64,000 nt of DNA from Diplolepis rosae. Lineage: Eukaryota; Arthropoda; Insecta; Hymenoptera; Diplolepididae. The notes under the pieces are model-generated. The model did not search any database. It worked only from the letters and a program-made list of their open reading frames with translations, and was not told the origin of the DNA. Position numbers and translations under genes: made by a program. Location: contig JAPYXD010000250.1 in assembly GCA_030998225.1 (NCBI GenBank), positions 3,038,001 through 3,102,000 on the forward strand, written 5' to 3'. This document shows positions 46,183-57,479 of this stretch, piece after piece (within the stretch, counting starts at the first letter, position 1; each line of letters begins with the position of its first letter).

Positions 46183-47688
46183 GAAATAGAGATTCCAGAC
46201 GGTCATTTTCGTCACATTTTACTTTATTACTTTCAAAAAGGTAAAAACGCAGTGCAAGCTTGGAAAAAGTTGTATGATGTTTATGGTAAAAAATCATTAA
46301 CAGAACGCCAGTGCCAGAATTGGTTTGATTGTGTTCGTTCCGGAGATTTTGACCTCGAAAATCCACTAGGCTCAGGACGCCTAACTGAAGTTGACCACGA
46401 CAGAATTAAAGCAATAATAGAAAATAACCGGCGTAGTACAATACGAGAGATCACAGAGTAACTTAACATATCACATCCATGCGTTGAAAGACATTTAAGG
46501 GGGTATTTTAGTCTAGAAGTCCGAATTTCGGGCGTTTGTTGACGGTCAATAAAAAAAAGCAATCAAATTTTTAACCATCCATTTTTTTATCATTTATTTA
46601 TTTATATTTTGAAAATTCACAAAAAATATATATATTTTGCAAAGTTACACGCTGTTGAAGTAGAGGGAGGAAAAAAATATTGTGTCCATCTTGTCACGAT
46701 TCCCATCCTTCTGATCATCTGGAAAAGAAAAAAAATGTAAATTCTTCATCAGAGCAAATATCATTTGGGACAAACGTTTCGAAAAAAGTAGTTTAAAGAA
46801 AAACGCGTTTAAAGTTTTTAAGTTAGTTTCAGGCGGTCTTTCTGATAAAACAGTACATATAACACTCATTTCGTCAAATCTTTTTAAGGAGATATTCTTG
46901 AATATCTAGACTATGGAAATATGAATAAAAATGTTCAATTTTTCCAACTTTCTAGACTAGAATACCCCCTTAAAACAACTTGGTTACATCAATAAGCTCG
47001 ATATTTGGGTTCCTCACAAATTGAACGAGATTCATATCACCAAATGAATTTCCTTTTGCGTTTCACTGCTGAAACGTAACGAAACCGATCCATTTTTCAA
47101 GCGAATTATAAAGGGCGACGAAAAATGGGTTGTTTACCATAACGTTGTGCGAAAAAATTCATGGAGCAAGCGAGATGAGCCTGCACAATCGACATCAAAA
47201 GCCGATATTCATCAAAAGAAGATTATGCTGAGTGTTTGGTGGGATTTCAAATGTATTGTTTATTTTGAGCTGTTCTTAAGAAACCAAACTATCAGTTCGA
47301 ATATCTACTGTTGCTAGCTAATGAAATTGGACAAAGAAATCAAGGAAAAGCGGCCAGAACTGGCAACTCGTAAAGGCGTGATCTTCCATCAAGATAACGC
47401 AGGACCAAATACATCTTTGCTCACTCGCAAAAAATTATTGGAGTGAGGCTGGGAAGTGATTCCTCATCCACCGCATAGTCCTGACCTTGCACCATCCGAA
47501 TATTATTTTTTTCGTTCACTTCAAAACCATTTAAATGGAAAACATTCGATTCAAATGAGGCTGTTAAAAATGAGTTGATTCAGTTTTTTGCGACTAAGAA
47601 ACGAACTTTCTATGAAAGCGAAATTATGAAGCTGACAGGTAGATGGAAAAAGGTTATCGAAAAAAATGGTCAATACATAATTGATTAA
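46183..47688 (+). pseudogene. Mariner-C transposase, split and decayed
   Basis: Readable from about 46183 (IPDGHFRHILLYYFQKGK; the start ATG appears mutated) through QCQNWFDCVRSGDFDLENP and REITE, one stop, NISHPCVERHLK; then, after the TTAA insertion, QLGYINKLDIWVPHKLNE, KGDEKWVVYHN (first Asp), HQDNAGPNTS (second Asp), HPPHSPDLAPSEYYFF (third Asp) and a frameshifted C-terminus ending near 47688. All three catalytic Asp codons survive but several stops and frameshifts kill the gene. Confidence 0.9.
46499..46969. mobile_element. 471-bp TTAA MITE
   Basis: Ends GGGGGTATTTTAGTCTAGAA and its near reverse complement (TTCTAGACTAGAATACCCCC with one deviation), flanked by TTAA at 46495-46498 and 46970-46973. 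Removing it with one TTAA rejoins the mariner-C codons for RHL and KQLG without any change, direct proof of insertion. No coding capacity. Class: TTAA-targeting, family unknown. Confidence 0.92.
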
Positions 47689-47769
47689 AGTTTGTTATTT
47701 GTATTAATAAACTTGCTTTGAAAATCTTGAAAAAAAATTGAAATGACTTTGTTGCCAACCCAATAATAT

Positions 47770-48515
47770 TATCATTATTAACTCCGCCATTGCCGGTCCC
47801 AAGCCCGGATGAGAAAGGAGGAGGGGACAGACGAACAGCAAAATGACATGACACATTTACAGTGACACTGTGTCCGACACTGACGCTACACCCACAACCC
47901 GAGAGACAAATTTGTGGTCTGATACCCTTTCGCCTGCATGAACACCAGAAATTATGTACCCCGATGGATGGCGTGGGGACGCTATAAACGGGAATCTCCC
48001 TGAAGATAGGCCTGCTGGATGCACGCGCCGTGACGGTTCCCTGCGACTATTCCGGCTCGTTGGGGTGCGACGTGAAGTGGAAGTGCCAAGGAGCTTCATA
48101 CAGGGTACCCTGGCGCGGAGAAGATGTGAGGGCGCGGATTTAGGGGGGGGGGGCTATGAATGGGGTATCGTCCCAAATGCGCATAGGATCCATCTGAGAA
48201 AGGGATGGATGAATACGGTGTAAATGGAGGGGCAACTAAGGCAAATCTTCACCTCTTGTCGGTTTCCTACAGACAAAAGTCTAACGATGCTGACTTCTAC
48301 ACACTTTACATGAGAATATATGAGAGAATGGGTGAATGGGCTGTGGTCGGCATCCGGTGAATATCCCTGACAGACTAGCCAAGGGAGGAGTAGTAGCTTC
48401 CTGATCGGGGTTAGATGTGATGTCAGTACCGTTCCTCTGTGGAAGTAATATCGGTAAGCGTTGGCTTCTTGACGGTGCATAAAGTATTTCCCCCTTCCAC
48501 AAAAAATTATCGTTA
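47770..48515 (+). repeat. GC-richer unit after an ATT tract, possible retroelement 5' region
   Basis: Starts with GCCATTGCCGGTCCCAAGCC directly after ATTATCATTATTAACTCC and stops abruptly at a (TTA)n tract at 48520. Open frames on both strands are short and conflicting. Position between TAA-type tracts suggests the 5'-UTR of a Dong-like element. Confidence 0.4.
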
Positions 48516-48519
48516 TGAT

Positions 48520-48803
48520 TTTTATTATTATTATTATCTCATCGTTGGATTTTACAGGCACATAGGCCTGATCGGCAAGGCTACCTGTACGGAGGAAGTC
48601 AAGTACAGTGATCATTTTGAATCAAAATTTAATTAAACAAAGACAAGAGACAATCCTGACTAACACAAGATACGTTTAAAGTTACTTTAAGTGGAAATGT
48701 AAAAAGGAAAGAATCATAAATAAAAATGAAATGAAAATGAAAGAACAAAAATTTTAAGAGTCAATTATTTATTTAAAAACCAAAAAATGGAAAGCAGGCA
48801 ACG

Positions 48804-48834
<31 letters not shown>
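48520..48834 (-). mobile_element. Dong 3'-UTR copy between (TTA)n tracts
   Basis: 48538-48805 matches 36825-36901 plus 38939-39110, that is, the Dong 3'-UTR without the TTAA palindrome. It is bounded by (TTA)n at 48520-48537 and 48805-48834, as expected for a severely 5'-truncated Dong copy inserted in a TAA microsatellite. Confidence 0.8.
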
Positions 48835-48835
<1 letters not shown>

Positions 48836-48894
48836 TTTACTCTTATTGAATAGCAAAATCAAATTATTTTATTGATTCGTTTATTATATTTTAG

Positions 48895-49080
48895 TACGAG
48901 CCGCAAGAAGGTGGGGACCGTATAAACAACAAATGTGTCCTATGGCCGCTTTCTCTGATACCTGAAAATCCAGGGGACTTCATCGCTCCGGATTTTGAAG
49001 AGGAATGGGAGATTCATTCTTCTCCCTACAAAGATGACCCTGATTATGGGGACATCTCGTGGCAGCGCGTCCTTTTATAA
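48895..49080 (+). CDS. Terminal-exon-like coding segment of an unknown gene
   Basis: After an intron-like ATTCGTTTATTATATTTTAG acceptor (AG at 48893-48894) the frame is open for 61 codons to the TAA at 49080 (YEPQEGGDRINNKCVLWPLS at the start; EEEWEIHSSPYKDDPDYGDI near the end). An AATAAA follows at 49082-49087 and another near 49335. The composition is acidic with balanced codon use, unlike the neighbouring decayed repeats. I do not recognise the protein. It could be a host gene whose upstream exons were pushed out of view by insertions, or an exon of an unrecognised transposon. Confidence 0.45.
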   Translation, partial: YEPQEGGDRINNKCVLWPLSLIPENPGDFIAPDFEEEWEIHSSPYKDDPDYGDISWQRVLL

Positions 49081-49499
49081 GAATAAAATTTACATTAATC
49101 TTGTATTTGTTATGTATTTTGTTATTTTATATATTATAACTGTTATTTTTCTTTAGACTTTTATGTTTTTTTTTTAAATTTTTTGAATTTTGTTTAGTAT
49201 TTCTCCTAGAATAAGTATCATAAGAAACGTTACCATAACAAGTTCTACAGCTATTTTGTGTGCATTAGAATTAAAAACAAATGGAATTACTTTCTAAACA
49301 TTTACATATTTTTAAAGTAAAAAAAGAAACAAGAAATAAATTGTGTCTGTTCTATTTTATTTATTTAGCTAGGCTAAATTCCCTTCGTCAAAATTTCAAG
49401 AAATAGGCATATCCAAAATGTCACATAGTAAGCTTGGATATCTGTCAACTTTACGACAGAAGAACATTAGTGAATTTGTGTTTGCATCATGAATTTATT

Positions 49500-51060
49500 C
49501 TCGAAAGAAGATGTCAGTTTTCGAGTCAAATTCTCGTCATGTACGAAAAGTTTTGATTTTCTTCTTTCATTTGAAGAAAACTACGGCTGACGCTCATCGA
49601 ATGCTCACAATTACGGCGAGGCTGGTCACAGTGGAAGAACGTGTCATGAATCAGAGTGGTAAGTTCTGATTATTTATTTATATTTTGTAGGATCGTGGTC
49701 ACTAGTCAAACCTATGCGGCTCCGGTTGTTCACAAGAATAATAAATATGATTGTATTGAGGTGTACAAGCTCTATTAATTGATGATTTGGCATTTAATTC
49801 CAATACAATAAGTTTTGAGATGCTTATGTATATGACTTATACTACTTCTCGAGTTAAGAAAGCAATGTTAAGAGTTTTTATGCGTCTTCAAGGTAATATA
49901 ATAGGTTTTGAGATGCCTTTGTATATAACTCACACACTACAAATGAGCGTTATAGTTAATATAATAAGTTTTGAAATGCTTATGTAACTACCTTACGCTA
50001 TTCCTCTGCTTGAGGAGGAAAGAGAAAGTTTTGTCGAATAGTTTTCCTTCCTGGTAGCTGGATAACGGCACAATCCTGCCGGGAGTTAAGTAGTCTCGAA
50101 TATCGAAGGGTTAAATCGCGAAACAGATAATATAATTTGTAGACTGAACGACTACTGACAAAAAGACAACCTCCAGGGGTAAATCTGGGGTTTATATATT
50201 ATTGATTGTCCCCATAGTGAAAGTGCGCATGGAAATTTGTGAATCATCACGTACATTGCTAATTTGTTGATCAGCACGCGTCTGGTGGCAATGCCAATGA
50301 CCATATTTGCTGACAAGCGCGTAGACTCATGAACTTGTGGCTCGCTCCCACAGAGATCATACTATCGCGATCAAAGTAGTGATATGGTTTTAATTCGTCG
50401 ATTGTCCAGCTGCATGCCGTCTTGCCTTTTTTCAGGCGCAAATTTAAAGATGAGTTCAATTTTACGTGATGTAACAGTTTCAAAGCTTCAAAAGCGGTGA
50501 TTTTGGTGCCGAGGTCCGGCATGGCGGTGGAAAAAGAAAACTTTCAAAGATTCTGAATGAGAGGCATTACTTGCTGAAGACTCGTGCCAAACGCAAGCAG
50601 AATTGGCACAATAATTGAAAGTGACGCGACAAGCCATATCGAAACGCTTCAAAGCCATGGGAGCAAGGAAATTGGGTTCCGTCCGAATTAAAGCCGAGAG
50701 AAATTGAACGGCATTTCTTTGCATGTGAACATTTGCTTCAAAGACAGAATCGGAAAGGGTGTTTACATCGCATTGTGACCAGCGACAAAAAATAGGCCCA
50801 CTTCGATAATCGCAATTCAAGAAGCCAAAGTTGTGCAGTGCATTTGGTGGGACCAGCTTGGTGTGTTGTATTATGAGCTGTTTAAACCAAGTGAAACCAT
50901 GACAGGGGATCGGTGTCGAACGCAACTGATGCGTTTGATCCAAGAATTGAATAAAAATGCTCAACAACATTTCCGCTTTTATGAACAAGTCAAGAAATGG
51001 ATCGATTCGTGGATTACCTCAAAAGACGTATCGTTTTTTTAAGATGGTATCCAACAATGG
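49500..51060 (+). pseudogene. Mariner transposase relic, split by ~800 bp
   Basis: 49530-49660 encodes the mariner N-terminus (RHVRKVLIFFFHLKKTTADA, HRMLTIT), then after unrelated sequence 50570-51030 encodes the middle: QAELAQ, VTRQAISKRFKAMGA, VFTSHCD and, in another frame, CIWWDQLGVLYYELFKPSET and RCRTQLMRLIQELN. The last catalytic part is absent. Related to mariner-D (51151-52311), in the opposite orientation. Stops and frameshifts everywhere. Confidence 0.75.
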
Positions 51061-51150
51061 CCATAGTACACTTAAGGGAACTTTTACTTTCTAAATTGAA
51101 AAAAAGACAATATTTAAATATTTAAAAAAAAACTATTTTATTTATAAATA

Positions 51151-52311
51151 TTGGATCTATAGCTTAAATCGTGCGGTTTTTTACAAAATTTGAACGTTTG
51201 TTTAAGAAAAACATGTACAGTAGTATTATTCAAAGTATTGTCCATCTGAAGCTATAACTTCTTCCCATCTTTCTGGCAATTTGTGGTTTTCATCCCAAAA
51301 GAACTGCCCCAGCTTGGCGGCCAAGAATCAATCAAGCCAATTTTTGATACACTGTTCTAATGTGAACCGTATTCCAGTGAGGGCGTTCTGTATCGACCGG
51401 AACAAATGGTAGTGAGAGCAGCAAGGTCTGGGCTATAAGGCGGGTGGGGTAAAACTTCCCATCCACTGTTTTCTAAACAGTTCTTAACCGGAATAGTAAC
51501 CGGTTTCACCCGGTTTTAGCAGCCCATAATACAGCACACCCTTCTGATCCCACCAAATACACAGCATTACCTTCGCGCCATGAATATTCGGCTTTGCCGT
51601 TGATTTGGCTGGTTGGCCGGGTTTCACATATGATTTTTTGCGCTTGGAGTTGTTGTAATGGATCAATTTTTCATGACCAGTAACAATCCGATGCAAAAAT
51701 GACTTCTTTGTGTAGCGTTTCAGCAGAATTTCGGAGATGCAAAACCGCCTTTCAACGTCTCTCGGCTTGTGTTCATGTGGAACCCAATTTCCTTACTTTT
51801 GAATGTATCCGGCTGCTTTTAAACTTTTGAAATGGCTGCTTGAGTGACTCCCAAAGATTGTGCGAGCTCTTCTTATGTTTGGCAACAATCTTCATCAAGT
51901 AATGCTTCCAGTTCTTCATCTTCAAACTTTTTTGGCTGTCCAGGACGTTCTTCGTCTTCCAAGCCAAAATCACCACTTCTAAATCGTGCAAACCACTTTT
52001 GGCACGTTCGTTCAGCTAGAGCATGTTCACCATAAACTTCCACCAAAATACGATGACTTTCGGCAGCAGTTTTCTTCATATTAAAGTAATGAAGAAAAAC
52101 TCTCCGCAAAGACACTTTTTCAGGCAAAAAGTTCAACATATTTGAGTGAAAAAAAATTATTGTTGTTTACGCTTCAAATGAATGACATATACTGAAAAAG
52201 ACGCACAATTACAGTAGCTCTCCAAAGCATATTCGGAATATTGGGACGATGGAATAATAATCAAGTTACGCCATCTCTTAGCAAACCGCGCGAATTAAGT
52301 TATAGATCCAA
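51151..52311 (-). mobile_element. Mariner-D transposon, near full length
   Basis: A 1161-bp element with inverted repeats TTGGATCTATARCTTAA and TA at 51149-51150 and 52312-52313. It carries a transposase pseudogene on the minus strand with an internal deletion. Confidence 0.92.
51210..52139 (-). pseudogene. Mariner-D transposase, internally deleted
   Basis: The start ATG at 52139 (MLNFLPEKVSLRRVFLHYFN) is followed by TCQKWFARFRSGDFGLEDEE, one stop and ELAQSLGVTQAAISKV. Further on, with frame changes, come [15 protein letters not shown] (first catalytic Asp replaced by His: GHEKL), [20 protein letters not shown], then a deletion of roughly 180 bp that removes the second catalytic Asp, and HPPYSPDLA (third region). 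Dead. Confidence 0.88.
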
Positions 52312-52313
52312 TA

Positions 52314-53837
52314 TCATTTTTTTCATACATTGTTAACAATGTTTAAAGGTGAGCAAAAAAATTTTTTTGGATAGTTTTAATTACTTTTTACCACTGCAAG
52401 GGCGTCTTCCAAAAGATGCATTTTAATTTCGGGGCACTTTTCTGCTTTCCTGTAACAAATTTATTTAAAATTGCAACGCGATTCAATTCATGAGACTTGA
52501 AACTGAAAAATAAACCTTTGAAAAGTTAATTTTTTTATATTTGTATGGCCTTTATACGCGATTTTATAAAAAGTTCGAAAAAACGCCTGTTTTAGGGATG
52601 AATTTACCCCTGTACTTAAAAGATGGGGTAGTTTTTTTTTACCTTTTAGAGGTTTATTTACTATTTACATTTTTAGGTAAAAAAAATCGATTTTTTGAAG
52701 ATTTAGAAAGTAAAAGTCCGCTTAATATTATATTATATATTATAATTAATAAATAATTGAATATGAATATATTATAAATAATCTCAATAATGATGTTATA
52801 TATTATTAAATTATATTTATATAATATTTTTATTATAATTAATATTATTTTAATATTATATACCGTATTATAAAGTAATTACTTACACTATTTAGCGGCT
52901 TCCGGCGTGGCAGCCGAGCTCAAGAATCCTCTTATATGTTTAAAAACAATTTTCGTACCGTTTACTACCTTGGATGATTTTCAAGGGAAAGAAGGAAGCT
53001 TTTTATTTGAAAAATTTTGGAAAAAACATAAGAGGTCGCATTCTTAAGAAAATGCAAAAATATTTTTTAAATTGGAAAATAAACATAAAATATTTGTTTC
53101 AATACGAAATCATTATTTTTATCGGAAAGCTCATATTAAAACGTTTATGAACACTCATATAAAAATTTAATTGATGAACTGTAACTGTAGTTATGATTTG
53201 TTTGAATAACGGCGCGCGTGTTAAAATGTCGAAAATTTGAGTCCCTGTTTGTTGACAACCATTTGTTGGAGGTTTGAGATTGAAAGAGGTCCACCAGGAC
53301 TACAATTCAGTGGAATTTAAAAAGATTAATGAAACAAAATCAACATTTTCTTCAGTTACAACATGTATAGTTTTCTGACTGAATATGATCGAAGTATTGT
53401 AAATAAATGCCAATTCAAAAGAATGGCACGCTGTGACGTCCTAAGTTTTAATTCGGTAAATAATTCTTAGCTAAAAATCTAGGATCCATTTTCCTATCCA
53501 GGTTGCTCACTTTATAGTTAAATAGTTAACAACTTTCCGGGATGAGGAGAAGTCAATTAAATTAATGAAAATCGTTTCGAATGAGAACAATATTTATCAA
53601 TTTATTCTTTTTAAGCATATAAAAATTATGTGACTCAAGCGACCACGTTTATTTAGGGGTCACAGGAGCAAAGTAGTCAGGTTAACGTTAATTGACCCAT
53701 AAAAATTTAATAAGAATTTGTATTGATGTGATACTTTTTCTTTCCGAGTATTACGCTATTTAATATCACATAATCATATTCATTAACTATTTTACTCATA
53801 TGATGATTTCATAATTTGATTATTCCTAACTTCTGTA
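52314..53837. other. Very AT-rich stretch without recognised genes
   Basis: 52730-52880 is almost pure A/T (ATTATATTATATATTATAAT-type). No coding frame or element boundary recognised. Confidence 0.45.
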
Positions 53838-56216
53838 AGGTAGCACAGGCAAGCCAAGGGTTCGATGTACTGCTGGAACGACCAGTTGGCAGCCCTACGT
53901 CGAGAATGCCTCGCAGCGCGGCGAAAATTCACCCGTTCAAAGGGCGATGCCACGCTGCACAAGGCATGGAAAGGGGCAAGAACAGCTTTGAGGCGAGTCA
54001 TAAAGAAAAGCCGACTTCAAAGCTGGAAAGACTAGATCGGTGAGGTCAAGAAGGACCCATGGGGTCTCGCCTTTAAAATAGTCACCAAGAGATTGGTGGC
54101 TAGAAGAAAGACCCTGGGTCTGGATAAAGCCGATCGAGTCAAGTACATTGTGGGAAGCTAGTTTCCACACGTGGAGCCGTTCCAAAAACAGGACCGAAGT
54201 TCCTGTGTGGTCCGGCGCGAGGAACTCTTCACTCTCGAAGAACTAAAGAGAGCGGGTCGAAGGCTTAAGGAAAATACAGCGCCGGGTATCGACGGGGTAC
54301 CGAACGAGATCCTGAAAGAGGTGATTGGGGCATACCCGGAGGTCCTCCTAGAAACCTTCAACTCCTGTCTTAAGGAGGGGAGGTTCTTCGCGGACAGGAA
54401 GAAGCAGAGGTTGGTCCTGCTGAGGAAGGATAACAAACCTCCAGGAGATGCCGCATCCTATAGACCTATTTGTCTATTGGATACAATGAGGAAGCTTCCG
54501 GAGGAGTTGATTCTACAACGGCGTCAGACTCTCTTGGTCGAGGAGAACGATCTCTCGCAAAACGAATTCTGCTTTCAGAAAGGCAGGTCCACTGCGGACG
54601 CTATCCAAGCTGTGGTTAACATCGCCACAAATGCAACAAGAGGAACTGGTAAGCGTAAGGGGTTCTGTGCGTTGATCAGCATTGACATACGCAATGCGTT
54701 CAATACCGCGAGATGGAATATCTGCATCGAGGCGATGATGCGGAAAAAGGTTCCAGACTACCTGTTGCGAATGATAGATGACTATCTGAGCAACAGGTGG
54801 GTGATATACGAGGGCGACAAATGGTCTCTCAAAGAAGAGATGACATGTGGCGCTCCTCAAGGGTCGCGAATGGGTCCACTCGTTTGGAACGTCATGTACG
54901 ACGACTTTTTGCGCATGGACCTACCTGCTGGAAAGAAGATCGTCCGCTTCGCGGATGACGTACTTGTCGCTTGCACCGCTGAACGACGTCGGAATCCTAG
55001 AGCTGAGGATCAATGAAAGTCTGTGGCGAGCGAAGCGCTGGTTGGATATCAGAGGCCTTAAAATGGCCCCTGAGAAAACCGAGGCTTTGCTCGTTACAAA
55101 CAGGAGATCCTTCCAATACCCGAGGATCGTTCTCGGAAAGCATGAAGTCGAGTGGAAAACAAGCATTAAGTACCTGGGGGTACAGCTGGATCGTAGGCTT
55201 AGCGAGTGTGGTCCATTCAAAGCTGCTTTATGCAGCTCCGGTCTGGGCCAATGCCTTGCAAAACCATGCGATCCAGAAGAAGCTGTTCTCGGCGCAGAGA
55301 CTTGTCGCGCTGAGAATAGTTTCAGCATATAGAACTATCTCGACGAGCGCTGTGTTGGTCCTGGCGAGCGTCCCGCCAATAGATTTATTGGCGGAGGAAA
55401 GGCAGGAGACCTTTCAGCTCCGTAAGGAGCTTACCTGCGCCGACCTGCAGGAAATTGCTCGCGCAAAGGAGGCCATCCACAAGGATGAAAGGCGCAGACT
55501 CGTCGAGAAGTGGCAGTTGAGATGGCGTGGTGAGCAGACAGGGAGATGGACCTACCGCCTGATCTCGGAGCTCTCCACCTGGCTGAATAGAAAGCACGGG
55601 GAAGTCGGCTTTTATTTGGCGCAAGCGCTCTCGGGTCATTGCTGTTTCAACGCGTACCTGAGGCGCTTTAAGAAGAGAGACGAGGAGACGTGTTGCTACT
55701 GCGATTTCCCGGTGGATAACGCAGTGCACGCACTCTTCGTCTACGCAAAATGGGGTGTGGCTCGGGAGGTCCTCGGTCAGGCGGTGGGTTCCGAACTTAC
55801 TCCTGACACGATGGTCCCTCTCATGCTCCAGTCTGAACGGTTCTGGACGCTCATCGAGTCATTCGTCACACTTGTGATGAAGACGAGAGCTTGATGGGCG
55901 TCGAGAGCGAAAGAACGGGGAGGGCCAGTAGAAATCGCATCGGGGCCTCCGCCCGCGGTCCTGCGTCTCGGGTAGACTTGGCTGTCCGCGTCGTTCGGGG
56001 GAGGAATCTGTTGGTTTCTTCCCTGGGCGGCGCGGCTTGCCGGTTTGCCTAGTGGGCGTGTGGCCGCGGGTGAAGGTACCGAGCGAATGGATGACGGAAG
56101 AGTCGTACGCGACTTTAAGCTGGAACCAACCACCCGTGAAGTTTAAAGCCGAAAGGCGGTTCCTCGGGTGGTGTATTGGTTCGAGAGAGGGGGTTTTTCG
56201 GTTTTAACAGGTAGAC
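53838..56216 (+). mobile_element. R1-clade retrotransposon copy C
   Basis: The best-preserved R1 copy here: the EN-RT linker from about 53838, the RT domain, the C-terminal domain and the 3'-UTR to about 56213, where it stops before the family 3' end (compare GGTATGCCTAGACCCGTCCT in the copy at 45318). So it is truncated at both ends. Followed by a CATGGG MITE. Confidence 0.9.
54171..55894 (+). pseudogene. R1-C ORF2 reverse transcriptase, two frames
   Basis: Frame 1 (54171-55016): fingers APGIDGVPNEILKEVI and ASYRPICLLD, palm LISIDIRNAFNTARWN (catalytic Asp), GAPQGSRMGPLVWN, and the active-site box FADDVL near 54953. Then a frameshift. Frame 2 (55013-55894): thumb YLGVQLDRRL, an internal deletion of about 115 bp near 55207, PPIDLLAEERQETFQLRKEL and a C-terminal zinc knuckle CCYCDFPVDNAVH in which the final Cys is Tyr (HALFVYAKW). 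It ends at VMKTRA. Copy A keeps that Cys. Confidence 0.9.
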
Positions 56217-56274
56217 GTAAGAAACATTCTTCTTTGGTAGGAAACCACGTGTCTCATGAAATCATCCTTTTCAA

Positions 56275-56703
56275 CATGGGAGTGAAACCCGCTATGGAAG
56301 GGGAGAAACACGTCCATGTAAATGTGGGGGAATCACGCAGCCAATTAAAGATCCCCCAGAAAACAGTTGATCTCGCGCTTCAGAAGAGTCATAGCAGCTT
56401 GTGAAATTACATTTAGTCTAAAGCGAAGGAAATTAATGCTAAATACTCCAATGAGGCACCAGAGGCGATCAAGTTATGAAATTACAAGACCAAATTTACT
56501 GCTTAATACATAGTAATACAAAGTTTTGCAATTTCAGCACCTAATCGCTTTAGATGTATAAAAATTTCATTTTAGAATGTATTCTGGCAAAGGAGACAGG
56601 AGGGCAGCGGGAGCACTGAAAGGCTCCATGCAAAAGTGGGGGATCGCATGCATTTACAACCATGTTTGTTTCCAGTAATTTACCATTGGGTTTCACCCCC
56701 ATG
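56275..56703. mobile_element. CATGGG MITE, copy 2
   Basis: Inverted copy of the element at 24391-24847, starting CATGGGAGTGAAACCCGCTA and ending with the reverse complement of CATGGGGGTGAAACCCAATG. It has only one copy of the ~90-bp internal unit and a different ~60-bp piece at 56590-56650. Flanks CTTTTCAA / CTTTGCAT are a decayed 8-bp duplication at best. Confidence 0.82.
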
Positions 56704-57475
56704 CTTTGCATGATCCACACTGAATTAAATTCTCACCCAGTAATGACTCAAAGCACAAACGTTTGCAAATGAGACAAGAAACATTTTTTTTCTCCGCTTT
56801 TTTTTCTGAGAATGCTCTTCTTCCGTTTAGGCTTTCTGAAATGCGTTATCTTCTTTACTTATCGCAAAATATTTTTTGTTCCACTGATTTTTTTATTGTG
56901 CATTATTTCATTCATTGCTTTACATTATCTTATATCCATCTTCAAATTTGTTTTTGCTTATGATGGTTTTTATATCGAAAATGCTAGTCAGAATGGCCGT
57001 TTCTCCTCTATTCTTTAAAGGTTTTATGGCATTGCTCACGCGCTTTGCATCATCTCGTCAACAGCAGCTCTAGGATCTTCAGATGTTTTGTCTGCTGTAC
57101 TCGGATCTTATGATAACAAGATGATGCTTTCGATTAGATGAGACGCTGCTTTGCCAGTATTAGGAAGAGAAGCACCATTGTCAGTCATCATCAGGGACTT
57201 AAGGTGCAGAATTTCGACTTCCCTTTTTTTCCGAAATTTTGCTACATGTGACCACATTTACCTGTTCAATTACTTATCTCACATTATGTGCAGGACGGGT
57301 GATTGATTTCTGTGTTACATGCCAGTAACTTTAAATTTTCCTTCATTGCTTCTGCATAAGAGCAATACGTCTCACACCAATGTAATTAGGTGGTGAACAA
57401 TTCTTTAGATAGAAGTAATCTTAGGATAATTATTATCTGTACTGCGTATCTGTTCATAAGAGATAAACTAATGCA
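56704..57475. other. Stretch without recognised genes
   Basis: Short overlapping hydrophobic frames at 56763-57018 come from a T-rich run; nothing recognised. Confidence 0.4.
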
Positions 57476-57479
57476 CTAT

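Larger units (their letters stand above)
46006..47763 (+). mobile_element. Mariner-C transposon, interrupted by a TTAA element
   Basis: Inverted repeats TYGGGTTGGCAACA at both ends with TA at 46004-46005 and 47764-47765; inserted in an ATT-rich tract. The element would be about 1.28 kb without the 471-bp insertion at 46499-46969. Confidence 0.92.

Noticed and set aside
54921..55328. 135-codon minus-strand frame
   Set aside because: Antisense shadow of the R1-C reverse transcriptase.
56763..57018. Hydrophobic overlapping frames as membrane proteins
   Set aside because: Two overlapping frames through one T-rich run, with no further support.
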